Assembly: GCF_902806685.2 (NCBI RefSeq)
Contig: NC_048543.1
Span: forward strand, 10,450,106-10,514,105
Direction of reading: 5' to 3'
DNA from: Maniola hyperantus
Lineage: Eukaryota > Arthropoda > Insecta > Lepidoptera > Nymphalidae
Length of the DNA: 64,000 nucleotides
Part shown: positions 32,265 to 43,902 of the stretch, in pieces
Numbering within the stretch: the first letter of the stretch is position 1
Layout of the letters: each line of letters starts with the position of its first letter
The notes under the pieces: generated by a model
Told to the model about the DNA's origin: nothing
The model's input: the letters and a program-made list of their open reading frames with translations, nothing else
Database searches by the model: none
Program-made: the position numbers and the translations under genes

Positions 32265-35190
32265 TGAGATGGTCACTCATAAATCACCAAATTTATTACC
32301 GTGTGATACACGATTCTATGGCGTTCTCAAAACTAAGGCAATAAATCTAAAACAAAGAAAGAAAAATAAAAAGGCGACCATAAATTTTAAATACAGCAAA
32401 AACAAATTATCGAGAGTAGAGAGTGCGTTTGTTAATAAAGACGTCAAGAAATGCGTGAGTTATTTTAAAATTTCTGGCTAAACACGGCAAAAACTAATAC
32501 TTAATGGCAATCATATGTCTAGGGACAAATAACAGGCGACAAGTATCTGCGAACAAATGTGGACAGATTTTTGGAGGTGGGGCCTGGAACGCAATTTTGT
32601 TTTCGGCCAATAGGGTAATTTTGTGCGCAAGAGGAGACCAATCAGAGAACCGTACTCCCCCGTGTGTTTTTGGTTTTCAGAGAACTGTGGGCGTGACGAA
32701 ACACGACCACGGGGACCTTTAGGGAGAACTGGAAAAAGAACGGAGGGCAGTCAAGGCAGGATTTCGGCTCGGGTCGGAAGTACAAATCCCAGCGCGAACC
32801 TCGCGACCTCGTCCGTTCGAGATATTTTGAGCTTCCTTTGCAAAATTGGAGTGTAGATTAAAATTATAGTATAGTGTATTGTTAAAATTTGTCCTGAGAA
32901 ATAAGATAAGGTTATAGAGACAGTGTGTTCGGGCCAGCGGCGGTTTAATGGTGAAGTACCCAGATTATTATATTTAGTGTAAATTTTGAAAATAGTTCCA
33001 CAACTTTTAAGCTTATAAAATTGATTAACCGGTATACCTAGATGAAATAGATCTAGAAAATAATCTAGAAGACCAATATCATGCTAGACGTGGACAATGG
33101 TCTCAACCCTGGGCTTGGATGGAGTGGACCACGGGTTTAGCGTGTGAAAATTTCATATTATACCTAATCACCGCATTGTGTATGCATAGTCGAGAGAAGT
33201 GGGGGCGTATTGTGAACCTCGCGAGTAGGTTTAAATTAGAAAGAATATACCGAAGGTGGTTTTAACCGGACAAGTTGTGTAACTAGGTTCAGATGTATTT
33301 AGAATAAATACTTGTGCTAGATTATGTATATAACCGTGTGTACAGTGTGTCTTTAACTCTAATTCGTTTTTTAGGAATAAAATTTAAGAAATCTCTCTTA
33401 AATTTTATGACATATTATGTGTGTAATTGATTGTGAAATAAACTGCGCGGCCGTAAGGGTTTTTAAAGTTTAAATGTTCGTTTTTCCCTTCTAAATAGAT
33501 TGGCCTAGGAAGCGAACATTTGGCGGGTTTTAAATGTAACAAACACATTTAAAATTCCGTCTAAATCACAATACCAGTTTCTTTTTTTTCTAAAAATACT
33601 CAACTGTGAGAGTAAATAAAACAACTTATTTACCAGAAATAAAAGCATTTGAGTATAAATATCATCTTTTATTTATCACGTCTAGATACCTTCTATAGAC
33701 ATTTAATAATGGAGCTCAAATTCATTTTAGAGGTAAACGATCGAACTGTGTGTGTTCAAAAATGCCGTAGATACATGGTTCCATGTGTCGGACTCCAATA
33801 TTAAATCTCTCATATTACCTATATCACGACTCTTACTATTAAGTAAAGTTTAGGCTAGTTCCTTTTTTTTTCAGCAGTACACCGAATTCACAATATTAGC
33901 TCTTATCTAATAGTAAATAAGAAATAGAATAAAATTGACAGACTAACGCAGTCAGATGGGACGACCCTTGCCAAAATACACATTGACTGGGTAGGCTAAA
34001 TTGCACTAATAATTTGGATAATGTGGTGTGTTTTGAACTATCAGCTACCACGATACCATCACCATCATCATGAGCAACCCTCGCCGGCTCACTACTGAGC
34101 GCGGGCTCCATAGAGAACTCTCAGGTTGCGGTTTACCTCACGATGCTTTCTTTCTACGACGAACCAAGTGATATTTAATTAATTTGAATATACACAACTA
34201 CGACTACTAAAGGGTTATCTTTCGGGTTCGAATCCCCGACCCTCGAGTGGAAAGCAGGCGAGTCAAAACTGGGTCAGTGCGACTTACAACCAGCACACAG
34301 CGCAAGCAGATTGTATGAACAAGTAACGGGGCCGTTGGTGAACAGTAGAACAGGTACAGACCTTTTTTTGTGTGTCATCGTTACGCCGCATTCCGAGAGC
34401 TATAGGACGGCGTTACATACCGGCCTAAACCGCGGGACACTGAAAGTATTAATGTGTGAGAACTATTAGTTTGATATCCTTGACCTATAAGGTCGGATTT
34501 AATGTAAAAAGGCACACGGTCGATATGACGGCGTCCTGGCGGCAAAGCCTCGGCACACCAAAACACGCCATGTCTTACAGCTTCGACCTCCCGACACCTA
34601 AGTTGGCCAACTTAGACATAACTGAACGAATATATATATATATATATACAAAATTATACCATGGTAAGGGGCGAGCTTTTAGCTCAAGAAAAGAACCTTG
34701 TCTTCCACGACAGGCTACCAAACGCTTCGTAGCGAATTAACAGGGAGGTCGGCTGTGCCCCACATAACAATGTTGAAAGGCTGGTGTCCAGCGCAGGGTC
34801 CCCCGTGCTAGTAGAGGCTTTGGTCAGTAGAACGATGGCCTTATTGGCAAATACATGTACCAACCGACCCTTCATCCAAGCCAGAACGCATAACCTAGCT
34901 GTTTTTTTTTTTCCTCCTCAGGATTTTCATCCGAGAGAGTTGAATGAGTCAAAATAGTAGATCTCTGAAATAAAATTCATCATCTAACCGCGAAAATCTG
35001 GAAGTTTGATTGGCAAGGTCTACATGTCCGTCCGACGAATTGTGCCTGCCATGTACTTGGCCATACCTAAGATAACATATGACTCCGAATACAAATAGTG
35101 TCCCAAAGTTTAGCCGATTTACTTGTTTTTGAATTTCCTCATTATAGCCCATCAATCGAAAGAAGCAGAGACGATCACCGTACCATCACA
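32265..35190 (+). repeat. 3' LTR of the gypsy element
   Basis: Same length as the 5' LTR (2,926 bp). The only differences I found are one T fewer near 34,370, one TA unit more near 34,630 and one T fewer near 34,911. It holds the second copies of the hairpin/polyA block (~33,327-33,442) and of the captured SINE-A piece (~34,054-34,246). Confidence 0.95.
34054..34246 (-). repeat. SINE-A piece inside the 3' LTR
   Basis: Same sequence as the piece at 25,683-25,875, shifted by 8,371 bp. The identity shows that the SINE piece was part of the LTR before this copy inserted. Confidence 0.8.
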
Positions 35191-35348
35191 ACTTTTCAAA
35201 AAGTCTTTATTAATGAATCATGACGTCATAATAGCTATCTGCATGCCAAATTTCAGCCCGATCCGTCTATCTGTCCGTCCGTCGGTTTGAGCTGTGCGTT
35301 GATAGATCAGTCAGTCAGGCGCTTTTTCCTTGTATATATTATGTAGAA
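35191..35348 (+). repeat. R3, 3' part, interrupted by the gypsy element
   Basis: Continues the R3 copy from 23,893 with the duplicated ACTT: ACTTTTCAAAAAGTC, GACGTCATAATAGCTATCTGCATGCC, TTTCAGCCCGATCCGTC, TTTGAGCTGTGCGTTGATAGATCAGTCAGTCAGG, TTCCTTGTATATATT. Confidence 0.85.
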
Positions 35349-36162
35349 GATTTTCATGTACCTAATAAGTATATAGAAATAGTCGAGAGTAACTCCGCCG
35401 ACAATTTGCGGGCGTACCATATAATTTGGATAAAAAGGACCGGTCGACTGCGCGCACCGAATTTCAAGTGCCGCATCGTTAGTAAGTACTTACAGACTGA
35501 CGAAATGTTTTCATGTTGCCAAACTAAAATCCTGTTATATCCAAATCTTTATAAAAATTATGTGATGTAGTGTTTGTCTGTTAAATTTTTATAGCTTAAC
35601 CGGTGAACAGATTCTGACCAAGTTTGGCACAGAAATAATTTGCATCGTGATGACGTATAGTCCGCGACAGGTCGAGATGGCAATCGGGGTATGAGGTGGA
35701 GGGACGGCCCGCACACCTGCATGTCACCCGCGCTCGCACACACTGGGTTGGCGCGGGGGCTGTGCGGGGCGTTACATAAGATACATAATCAGGAAAATCA
35801 AAAAGTTTCCACAGGATATTCAAGAAATCGTAACAGTTTAAAATAAACGAAAAATGGCAGAAAAGTACGGCTCTTGGAATAAGTTGAAATAAATTGAATT
35901 TTCAAGCTGTAAGTACCTATAGAATCAAGATAGCCGAAAATAAGGGTAGGTATAATCAGAAGCGAGGAGTGTAAGTAAAATGTTCGCAGAAATGTAGCCG
36001 TCAGCCGCAGGTGATAACTGGATCGCGTAATTAGAAACTGACGTGCTGTTAATGACTGAACCGAGTTTGACACTCGCGTTACGCCGTCGTGTCGCGTCGT
36101 CCCCCAACTTGAGTATATATCGCGTACAATCTAAGGACCGTCGTGGTTTAAACCAGGGTTGT
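35349..36162. other. Unassigned DNA with a GC-rich patch
   Basis: 35,661-35,775 is sharply GC-rich (GGTCGAGATGGCAATCGGGG, GGAGGGACGGCCCGCACACC, GGCGCGGGGGCTGTGCGGGG). A diverged relative on the other strand lies at 49,194-49,250, so it is a repeated unit and not a CpG island of a gene. No coding sequence supported. Confidence 0.5.
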
Positions 36163-36248
36163 AGCGGATGCCAATATTTTGACATCCGCAGATGCGGATG
36201 CGGATTGTTAGAAGTTCACATCCACGGATGCGGATGCGAATATCCGTA
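36163..36248. repeat. GCGGAT/ATCCGC short-motif cluster
   Basis: The motif CGGATG or its complement occurs about eight times in 86 bp (GCGGATGCC, CATCCGCAGATGCGGATGCGGATTG, CACATCCACGGATGCGGATGCGAATATCCG). It is in both orientations, so the DNA can fold back on itself. Confidence 0.7.
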
Positions 36249-36545
36249 ACACCTTTCAAATAATAATAATTATGGAAGGCTGTTAGATAGATTTCTTGAT
36301 AGTCTATACACATCCTAAAGCACAATGACAGTTGTATAGAAATCTATGGTATGGTCGGCTCTATGGACTCTTTGGGGACGTTGGACAATGGCGGTCTTTT
36401 TGTAAAACAACTGAGCGGTTTATTAAAAGTGTATTATATATATTAATTTTTACCATCCGTGCCATCCATTTTTTGAGGTGGATGAATTTTATTCATTGCC
36501 AGTTCAAATGTAAGGGATGATATTTTTTTACAGAATTATAAATCA

Positions 36546-36675
36546 ATGCCCGCCCGCGACTTCGTTCCCGTGGATCCAGTGGGAACTTTTTAATTTTCCG
36601 AGTTAAAAAGTGTCCTATATCACTCTAAAAATCACATCGATTTGCTCTGTTGCGGTGTAATTGAAGTGTAATTGA
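36546..36675 (+). repeat. R2 fragment
   Basis: GCCCGCGACTTCGTTCCCGTGGATCC, GTGGGAACTTTTTAATTTTCCGAGTTAAAAAGTGTCCTATATCAC, then a shortened AAATCACATCGATTTGCTCTGTTGCGGTGTAATTGAA. The 3' end is missing. Confidence 0.72.
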
Positions 36676-36837
36676 ACCAGCAAAGTCAAAGTCAAATGAT
36701 TTATTCAAATAGGAAACAAATTACTCTTTTTAATAGTCAGATGTTGGATTTGTAAGATATAGTGGTGATAATTATTACGCAAACTTAAAACTAAAGTAAC
36801 TAAAGCTACGCTAGCAAACGAACACACTTTCCTATCT

Positions 36838-37024
36838 CTATAATATATAAAAATGAATCGCTGAATGTGTTGCTGATCGCAAATCTCGAGAACAGCTGAA
36901 CCGATTACGCTAATTCTTTTTTTATAATATTCCTTGAAGTACGAGGATGGTTCTTACGGAGAGGAAAATATTGCCTGAAAAATAATCGACTGTTAGGCGG
37001 TACGAAGTTCGCCGGGTCAGCTAG
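36838..37024 (-). repeat. Short dispersed repeat R4, full length
   Basis: TATAATATATAAAAATGAATCGCTGAATGTGTTGC, TCGCAAATCTCGAGAACAGCTGAACCG, CCTTGAAGTACGAGGATGGTTCTTACGG, CGACTGTTAGGCGGTACGAAGTTCGCCGGGTCAGCTAG: the complement of the copy at 14.7 kb, better preserved. Confidence 0.85.
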
Positions 37025-37385
37025 TTTATAATATTAGTAGGATTTAATATAAGTCTTTAATACAAGTCTACACTCACCCTAAATAAGTGTTTAGTCTAGC
37101 GGATTTTGCCCACACGTTATCAATTCTCGGCTTAAGTCGTCGGACCGTCGCGTTGGTATTATTAAAACCGCAAGCGGACTTGAGCGCAAAGGCTTCTAAT
37201 TAACTTCGGTCAACGGAACTGACCAGCTGTTTCTAAATAATACCTTCTCGGCTATGGTGCCTTGGTACTTGCTGGTAATGAGTAGAGATTAATTAAAGGT
37301 TCTTTTTCCCCTTTTTGAAAAAGGAAATTTTACACTTTAGATTAAGGAAATTAATAACATGTCGTAAATCACTTCTATGAAAACC

Positions 37386-37655
37386 CATATTATGAATGTG
37401 TTTGTTTGTAAGTTTGTTGGTTTGTCTTTCAACCACAGAGCAACGAGATTATTTTGCATGGATATATTTAAAGATTTGGTAGTTTTTATTAGCTTTTTCT
37501 TTTATTGAATTATTCATATTTTATTCATTATTTTATTCATATTATAGGCCTGGGGATTGACACAAGCAAAATTTTATTTTTGAAAATCAAATATTTTCTA
37601 TGGGATTTTGTAAATCTAAATCCACATGGACAAAGTCATGGGCATCATCTAGGAA
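37386..37655 (-). repeat. R2 with internal AT-rich insertion
   Basis: The 3' side (ATATTATGAATGTGTTTGTTTG, GGTTTGTCTTTCAACCACAGAGCAACGAG, TTTTGCATGGATATATTTAAAGAT) and the head (GTAAATCTAAATCCACATGGACAAAGTCATGGGCATCATC) are separated by ~130 bp of AT-rich DNA containing three TTATTCAT/TTATTCATTATTTTATTCATA units. Confidence 0.72.
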
Positions 37656-37792
37656 ATCATTTAAGTAGGACTGTACAAAATTATTGTTATTTTACCTAAA
37701 CTAAAATTTTACCTTTTTAAACTGGTCAAAAGTAGCCGTATATTAAAAGCTTTTTTGTGGTTATATGTAATTACTTTACTTCTACTAACACG

Positions 37793-38070
37793 TTCATCAT
37801 TATCATCATGATCAACCCATCGCTGGCTCACTACAGAGCATGGGTCTCCTCTCAGAGTGAGAAGGGTTTTGGCCATAGTCTACCACGCTGGCCATGTTCG
37901 GATTGGTAGACTTCACACACCTATGAGATCATTATGGTGAACTCTCAGGCATGCAGGTTTCCTCACGATGTTTTCCTTCACCATTAAAGCAAGTGATATT
38001 TAATTACTTAAAACGCACATAACTCCGAAAAGTTTGAGGTGCGTGCCCAGGATCGAACCCCCGACCTATA
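37793..38070 (-). repeat. SINE-A, longest copy
   Basis: Runs from TCATCATTATCATCATGATCAACCC through GCTGGCTCACTACAGAGCATGGGTCTCCTCTCAGAGTGAGAAGG, CATAGTCTACCACGCTGGCC, GAACTCTCAGGCATGCAGGTTTCCTCACGATGTTTTCCTTCACC, AGCAAGTGATATTTAATT, CATAACTCCGAAAAGTTTGAGGTGCG, to GGATCGAACCCCCGACCTA. The last block is the pol III B box on the - strand. The A-box half of the tRNA head is missing. Confidence 0.85.
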
Positions 38071-38627
38071 ATAATTAATAATATGTTGTGCAATAATAAT
38101 ACTAACACGTTAGTAATAATCATAGTCAGTAGACGGTGGGTAAATGTTCGAGTAGGTATTGTATTTCACATGGTAGCCGTTTTCAAACAACATCAATAAC
38201 TCTTCGTTCGCACCATTGTTCCAACGCAGTCCGTTCCAAACATACAAACTTTGCAGACGAATTTGATTTTGGCGTTGCTATTTGGTCTCCTGCATATATT
38301 TGTATGAATATACAAATATATTATTACGTAGATATTTACACAACAGAATATTATATTACACATGTCTCAGATTTTATTATATATTTTCTCAATAATTGTC
38401 ACACATAATAAAATTATCTGCGTTCTTAAAATTTCTTCACTATAAAACTTTCAAAAAAGATAAAGTTAGGATACTAATTATATGATGAAAATTAATATGC
38501 AAAATTAAAAGACTTATCTTCTTTGTAGTTAAAACCACAATATATTTAAAGTGAAAACCTACTAGTTACCGGTACTGTGGTAAGTATTTGAAATTATTTT
38601 CTTAATAGAATTTATATTTTATGTTTA
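38071..38627. other. Unassigned non-coding DNA
   Basis: AT-rich. GCAGACGAATTTGATTTTGGCGTTGC recalls GCAGACGAATCCAAATTGGACCTAACG at ~39,550, and GCACCATTGTTCCAACGCAGTCCGTTCCA recurs in weak form at 39.0 kb, hinting at an old local repeat. Confidence 0.4.
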
Positions 38628-38823
38628 ACTAGCTCATGCCGGCGACTTCATCCGCGTGGACTAAACAAATTTCCATCCCCTATTTTCCCTTCTCAGGGGT
38701 TGACTTTTCAAAAATGCTTTCTTATGTCTACGTCATAATAGCTATTCAGCCCGATCCATCCAATAGTTTGAGCTGTGCGTTAATAGATCAGTCAGTCAGT
38801 CAGGTTTTCCTTTAATATATCGA
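38628..38823 (+). repeat. Short dispersed repeat R3
   Basis: ACTAGCTCATGCCGGCGACTTCATCCGCGTGGACTAAAC, CTTCTCAGGGGTTGACTTTTCAAAAATGC, GAGCTGTGCGTTAATAGATCAGTCAGTCAGTCAGG, TTTAATATATCGAG. This copy shows the uninterrupted sequence at the gypsy target site. Confidence 0.85.
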
Positions 38824-39723
38824 GCAGCACGGAGTGCGTCAGGGCAAGTTCCGGTCCTAGCATGCAGTTATAGATATAAGAATTCTTATCATTGGTGTTA
38901 TCGTTTGGTTGGCTGCAGAACTCTTTATTAAACTCCTATGTTCCCGACTCAATAAGTCAGGCAATGTGTAAAGTATTTATTATAAATGTAAGTCTATTTA
39001 GTATTCTGGAAACAATGTGAACAAATCCTTGTCTAAGCCATTGTTTAACCCTATTCCAACATTGAAACTTTGCAGACGAGTTCTATCGCCATATAACGCT
39101 CTAACTGCTAACCTCTTGCATATTATTATACGCTACCTTACAATGTAACTTCTATTCTTGTTATGTTTCGTCATAATAAAATGTATAATCATGGCAAAAA
39201 ATATAAAATGTACGTTCCGTACTCTAGTCGTATTTTTTCGACATTTTAGCACGATAGTACATCAAAAACTATTATGCACAAAAAAATCTCTTTTTAGAAT
39301 GTACAGGTAAAGTCCTTTCGTATGATAGCCCACTTGATATAAAAAGTAGTCTGTGCCACTCTCCAAGTCTTCAACATATTTATGCAAAAAATCACGTTTT
39401 TTTAAGTTCTTTTAGCGTAGTGGAACACGCTGGGTATCCGCTAGTTATAAATAAAACGGAAAGCTATAGATTTTACTCATGATGTGCCTCTTCTAACAAC
39501 ATCCACCCTTTGTTTCATGTTACAATCATTTCCATCCATTCGAATTTCGCAGACGAATCCAAATTGGACCTAACGTAGCGTTACACATACAATATTATAT
39601 TCTGGATATCTTTTGTGATATTAAATATTACAGGTTAATAGCCTCTTGGCAGTAGAAAATATATAGAAGAAATTTGTGCATTTTTAACCTGTGATTTTTA
39701 ACATCGAACTATGATACACTTGA
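38824..39723. other. Unassigned non-coding DNA
   Basis: Contains repeated GCAGACGA(A/G)TT words (38.2, 39.07, 39.55 kb) with CAATCATTTCCATCCATT-like neighbours: probably a decayed family. No gene supported. Confidence 0.4.
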
Positions 39724-39922
39724 TGATACCGGCAGCTTCGCGCGCGTGGTTTTAGGTTTTAGAAAATTATTTGGTAACTATTTAATTTTCCGTGATAAAA
39801 AGTAGCCTATATCCATTCTCAAGATGCAAGTTTCGTCAAAATCGGCTTAAGGATGGGCCGTAAAAAGCTGGTAGAAAGACAGATAGACTTATTTTCGCAT
39901 TCATAATATTATTAGTATGGAT
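39724..39922 (+). repeat. Short dispersed repeat R1
   Basis: GATACCGGCAGCTTCGCGCGCGTGGTTTTAGG, TTTAATTTTCCGTGATAAAAAGTAGCC, GATGCAAGTTTCGTCAAAATCGG, GGATGGGCCGTAAAAAGCTGG, TTTTCGCATTCATAATATTATTAGTATGGATT. Confidence 0.82.
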
Positions 39923-39987
39923 TATTTTATGTACATTCAACTAGTGCAGTATTTTATGTCCAAAATTACACATAAATTTATATACTC

Positions 39988-40060
39988 ACGGCGCAAAACC
40001 GTGGCGTATGTAAGTCCCTACAAGAGATATATTATTATGTCCAGCAGTGGAAGTGTATCG
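39988..40060 (+). repeat. RTE-type LINE 3' end fragment
   Basis: ACGGCGCAAAACCGTGGCGTATGTAAGTCCCTACAAGAGATAT, then TGTCCAGCAGTGGAAGTG: the last ~25 codons (QDRGVWKSLQE-type) and 3' end of the endonuclease-reverse transcriptase LINE. Confidence 0.7.
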
Positions 40061-42497
40061 ATTGACGACGACGGCGATGACGATATTAGAGTTAAATCCC
40101 TCCATCACGGTACAACACACCTAAAATCACGAAGTGTGGATAATAATATTTATGAAAAGGAATAGGATCAATAATTCCCTTATCCATTGTCATAAACGGC
40201 AGATTTAACAAAGAAGGGCACCGAAGCAGTTCACGCCCCTCGCAATCCCTTTTCACGGTACGGCACCTTCCGAGATATTTCTCTAAGAATTTTATTCTTG
40301 TTAATTAAGAATTGGTACGGATAACGAGATTATCTCACGGTATTTAATTGAAGATCAGTGTTTAAAGAAGCGTTTAACAACAAAGTGAGAATCACTTGTT
40401 AAAATACTGAGTGAAATTTTTATTTGAAGTAGAAAATTCATTTGTCTCTATTTTTGTAGAGTTTTGTACATAATTGGATCCCAATTAATTCATTGGTGAG
40501 GGAAAATTAATGAAGTACTTATACAAATAATGCTTTTTTGATGTTGGATTTGTATTTTCTAATTGTTTCTAAAAGTTTTTTTTAGTAATTTTGAATCAAA
40601 AGCACTTGTAAAAGTTTATTTAAATAAAAAATCTTTCTATTCTATTCTTATTTTCATCTTTGGTAGAAGGATAGTTTTAATTTATTTTATAGGTAGGTAC
40701 TACGAATATGTTAAAGGTACTAAGTGGTGGCCCAGGGGCAACCAGGGGTGGACTTTTTGACGACGTTGTTACCGAATAATAATTTATATTTAATTTTAGA
40801 TAAGTTTTAAGAATTTTTGCCATTGTTTATTGTAATTTTATAACATTTGTGACAATTAAACTTAAGACTAAGTAGGCATAGTAATATTTTTAAACATAAC
40901 ATGTGAAACTATGTAAATTAGCACCTAAGACCGCGCTGATTTACAAACAAACAGAACACAACACAGGTGAAAAAACAGTTTTCCGCTGATAAACCCCTAT
41001 CTCCTATGCCAGCGCTAAAAAACTATAGGTGGACGTCATACACGTCATAAAAGTGCTATATTTAAAAGTATGTACAAGTAGTAGTAAGTACATAGAAACC
41101 CAGCTCGCTTCCCTAAAGGTCGCTTGATCTTGTATAATCTTGGATTCAAAGGTCACCTTTGATTATACTTAGGATAGTATTAATTAGGATTCAAGACCTT
41201 GCTAATTAGAAACAGGAACAAGATGGGTGACAGGCAAGAAGAGCTGTATTGATTCACTCTCACTATCACACGAGGTCAGTTGCGCGCGGCTTCACTGGGG
41301 CACTGGTGCAGTCGGTGCATAGTCCGGACCATGCTGTGTTGCAACTAACATCTGCAACTTGCTGAAACAAAGGATTAAAGTCCTATCCGTGAAGTTAAAG
41401 CTATTGCGAACTGGGCCGATATCGCGCATCAGATATCGTCTAAACCATACTAACGGCTAAACCGTGTACTTTCAGTGAGGTGTGCTGTGCTACTTTTTAA
41501 TACAAAAACCTACATAATATATGTAGATGCAGAAGCTCAAGCATAACTAGTGCGACACATTTCACGAATAAGCGTCGCAATGCCGCGACAAAGCTGTGGT
41601 GCAAATAGTGCTTACGCTGCAGAAAGTTCGACATACAAGTTTGAAAGTGACATACAAGTGCTAGTATCACAAACTGTATCGATATCACTTTAGTATCTAT
41701 TAAAAGTGGCTTACAAGTGTTCCATGGAAAATCGTGCCTTTTAACCATGTCACAGTGTTCAGTAATGTTTAAAACAAAAATCTTATCAGAATTAAGTTCT
41801 AAAACATATTATGTAGATTTTTTTCGCAATCTCCTATTAACACGAACCGATGGATATGACTCAATGTTGTACGTACTTTCAGTGAGTTATAATCTACCTT
41901 TAGAAAGGCTATCATATCCTGATGTAAAAGATTCTCAGTGTGACGCAGTGTTCAGTATACAAAAAGCTTACCCGAGTTCCGTAAAAGACGCCCATGTCAC
42001 GTAGCTAAGCTTTAATAAATTACTCTAGGGCCTCGGGCCTTCTATGCACATTCGACTAATCTTTGGGGTGTACAGTTGTACACCCGTGCTTAGTACGTAT
42101 TTAAAACTATCTTCCAACTTTCAGTGCAGAATGAGGTTTCCCTTCTAGTGTAATAGTGAGTGAGCGCCAGTGTCTCAACTCTAAGCTTCTAAAGGAGCTC
42201 TGCTTTAGGCATTTGAAGCTCTAAAGACTACCTACCGCTCTTCTTACCTGTTCAACAGCTTGCTTAGGTATTATTGTGACGTAAGTATATATTTTTAAGA
42301 TTTAACTTTGTAAGTTGTTATACATACATATAACTTGGATACGAAAGTATCAAAAAACTCATCGTTGAAACTAAAATCCTACCTAATACCTACTTGAAAA
42401 GTGTTAAGTGGGTCCTGAACATTCTATAAATTCTACATTGTACTTAATTATAGAGTATTTATCATAGTCTGATTTTATAAATAGAATTTTAAAAAAT
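40061..42497. other. Unassigned non-coding DNA
   Basis: 2.4 kb without recognised repeat or gene. 41,610-41,720 has three ACATACAAGT/TTACAAGTG words. A 95-codon frame at 41,717-42,004 has no recognisable domain and no codon-use signal I could trust. Confidence 0.4.
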
Positions 42498-42577
42498 CTC
42501 ACTCTGAGAGGATACCCGTGCTCTGTAGTGGAATGGCGATGGGTTGATCATGATAATGATGATGGTTTGATGATGAA
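42498..42577 (+). repeat. SINE-A 3' end
   Basis: AATCTCACTCTGAGAGGATACCCGTGCTCTGTAGTGGAATGGCGATGGGTTGATCATGATAATGATGATGG: only the last ~75 bp of SINE-A, forward strand. Confidence 0.8.
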
Positions 42578-43242
42578 AAAATGAGGATACCTATCAACTA
42601 TTGAATCTTATCTTTACCATAATATCATATTCTTACTACAAGAACACTGAACATATTATTTTTATAACTGATTCAATAGTAGGTAAGCTTATCTATAAAA
42701 TACAAACAAGATTTTATATTCCAATTTGAATTCGTTCAATAAAATTGAACATATCGTAACCTTTTTACCTTTACCTTCTCGTAAAAATACCTTTTTCGTT
42801 TTCTTAACCAAGAAAATATTATTTTAAAACTTAGAATTACCTTTATCATAATGAATGAAACATCAGTTACCATAAAATTGATTCTTAAATTGAAAAACTT
42901 GAAACATGTTATTATGATAAATTGTAAAAACTGTGATTTTTTACTTATTTTAATAAATAACTAATGGCTTAAATTAATGAATAATTACTCTGTAATCTAA
43001 TGATACCGAGTACAAATAAAAATATTTTTTATTCAATTAAACTTTTACAAGTATTTTTGAGTCGTCAACTGCATCTGCCACTGGTTCGGAATGCCTTTCC
43101 TACACTCGTACTATAGGAAAACTGGAATGTATCTAAGTGTACAAACCGCTCTTGTATAGTTTCTGTAATTATTTTAGAATTCGGATTACAGATACGAGAG
43201 ACAGTAACGATAAAATTATTCTTTTTTATATGCTTATTATAA
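42578..43242. other. Unassigned non-coding DNA
   Basis: Very AT-rich, nothing recognised. Confidence 0.4.
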
Positions 43243-43378
43243 ACTAGCTGATGCCCGCGACTTCATCCGCATGGATTTAGGTTTTTAAAAATCCTGTGAA
43301 AACTCTTTGATTTCCGGGATAAAAAGTAGCCTATATCACTCTCCAGGTCTTTAACTATACCCATGCAAATAATTATAA
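43243..43378 (+). repeat. R2, 3'-truncated
   Basis: CTAGCTGATGCCCGCGACTTCATCCGCATGGATTTAGG, CTTTGATTTCCGGGATAAAAAGTAGCCTATATCACTCTCCAGGTC, TTAACTATACCCATGCAAATAAT. The AACCAACAAACACAC end is missing. Confidence 0.82.
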
Positions 43379-43697
43379 TAAGGGTAGTAATAATACCTAC
43401 CTACTTTTAGTACCACTTCCAACTAGCTATACTCTGTAATGTTCGTGAATTTTCTAAAAGTCGGAAATACGATTTAGCGCGGAAAATCCGATAGAAAGTG
43501 CAAAGTAGAGGATTACAATACATGGACGCACAAGCGGAGATTTCCAATAAGACGCTTTTAAATCGAAAAACTCCTTTTGCAGGAACAAATATGGGGGCGA
43601 TTCATTTTGTTACGGCTTTTTAGTGTGATGCTCTTTCGATAAAGGTGTGTTTAGGCTATCTTTACTCTGTGGTTTAGGTGACTACAAATAATCTAAA

Positions 43698-43902
43698 TAT
43701 ATATAAAAGCAAAGGGTGACTGACTGACTGACTGGCTGATCTATCAACGCACAGCTCAAACTACTGGACGGCTGAAAGGCATGCAAAAGATAGCTGTTAT
43801 GACGTAGGCATCCGCTAAGAAAAGATTTTTGAAAATTCAACCACTAAGTGTGTAAAATAGGGGTTTGAAATTTGTGAACTAAAAATCACGGGCATAACTA
43901 GT
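43698..43902 (-). repeat. Short dispersed repeat R3
   Basis: ATATATAAAAGCAAAGGGTGACTGACTGACTGACTGG, GATCTATCAACGCACAGCTCAAACTACTGGACGG, GATAGCTGTTATGACGTAGGCATCCGC, AGGGGTTTGAAATTTGTG, CACGGGCATAACTAGTTGG. Confidence 0.82.

Larger units (their letters stand above)
23894..35190 (+). mobile_element. Complete Ty3/gypsy LTR retrotransposon (11,297 bp)
   Basis: LTRs at 23,894-26,819 and 32,265-35,190 (2,926 bp each) start TGAGATGG and end CATCACA, the TG...CA ends typical of LTRs. ACTT at 23,890-23,893 and again at 35,191-35,194 is a 4-bp target duplication. The 5,445-bp interior holds gag and pol in the order protease, reverse transcriptase, RNase H, integrase, which is the Ty3/gypsy (Metaviridae) order. 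There is no env-like frame after pol and no chromodomain. By eye the LTRs differ only in the length of three simple runs (T8/T7, TA8/TA9, T12/T11). Both frames are intact, so it is a recent and possibly still mobile copy. Confidence 0.96.

Noticed and set aside
41717..42004. 95-codon open frame next to TACAAGT repeats
   Set aside because: No similarity I can name; overlapping frame on the other strand; no upstream promoter or splice evidence.
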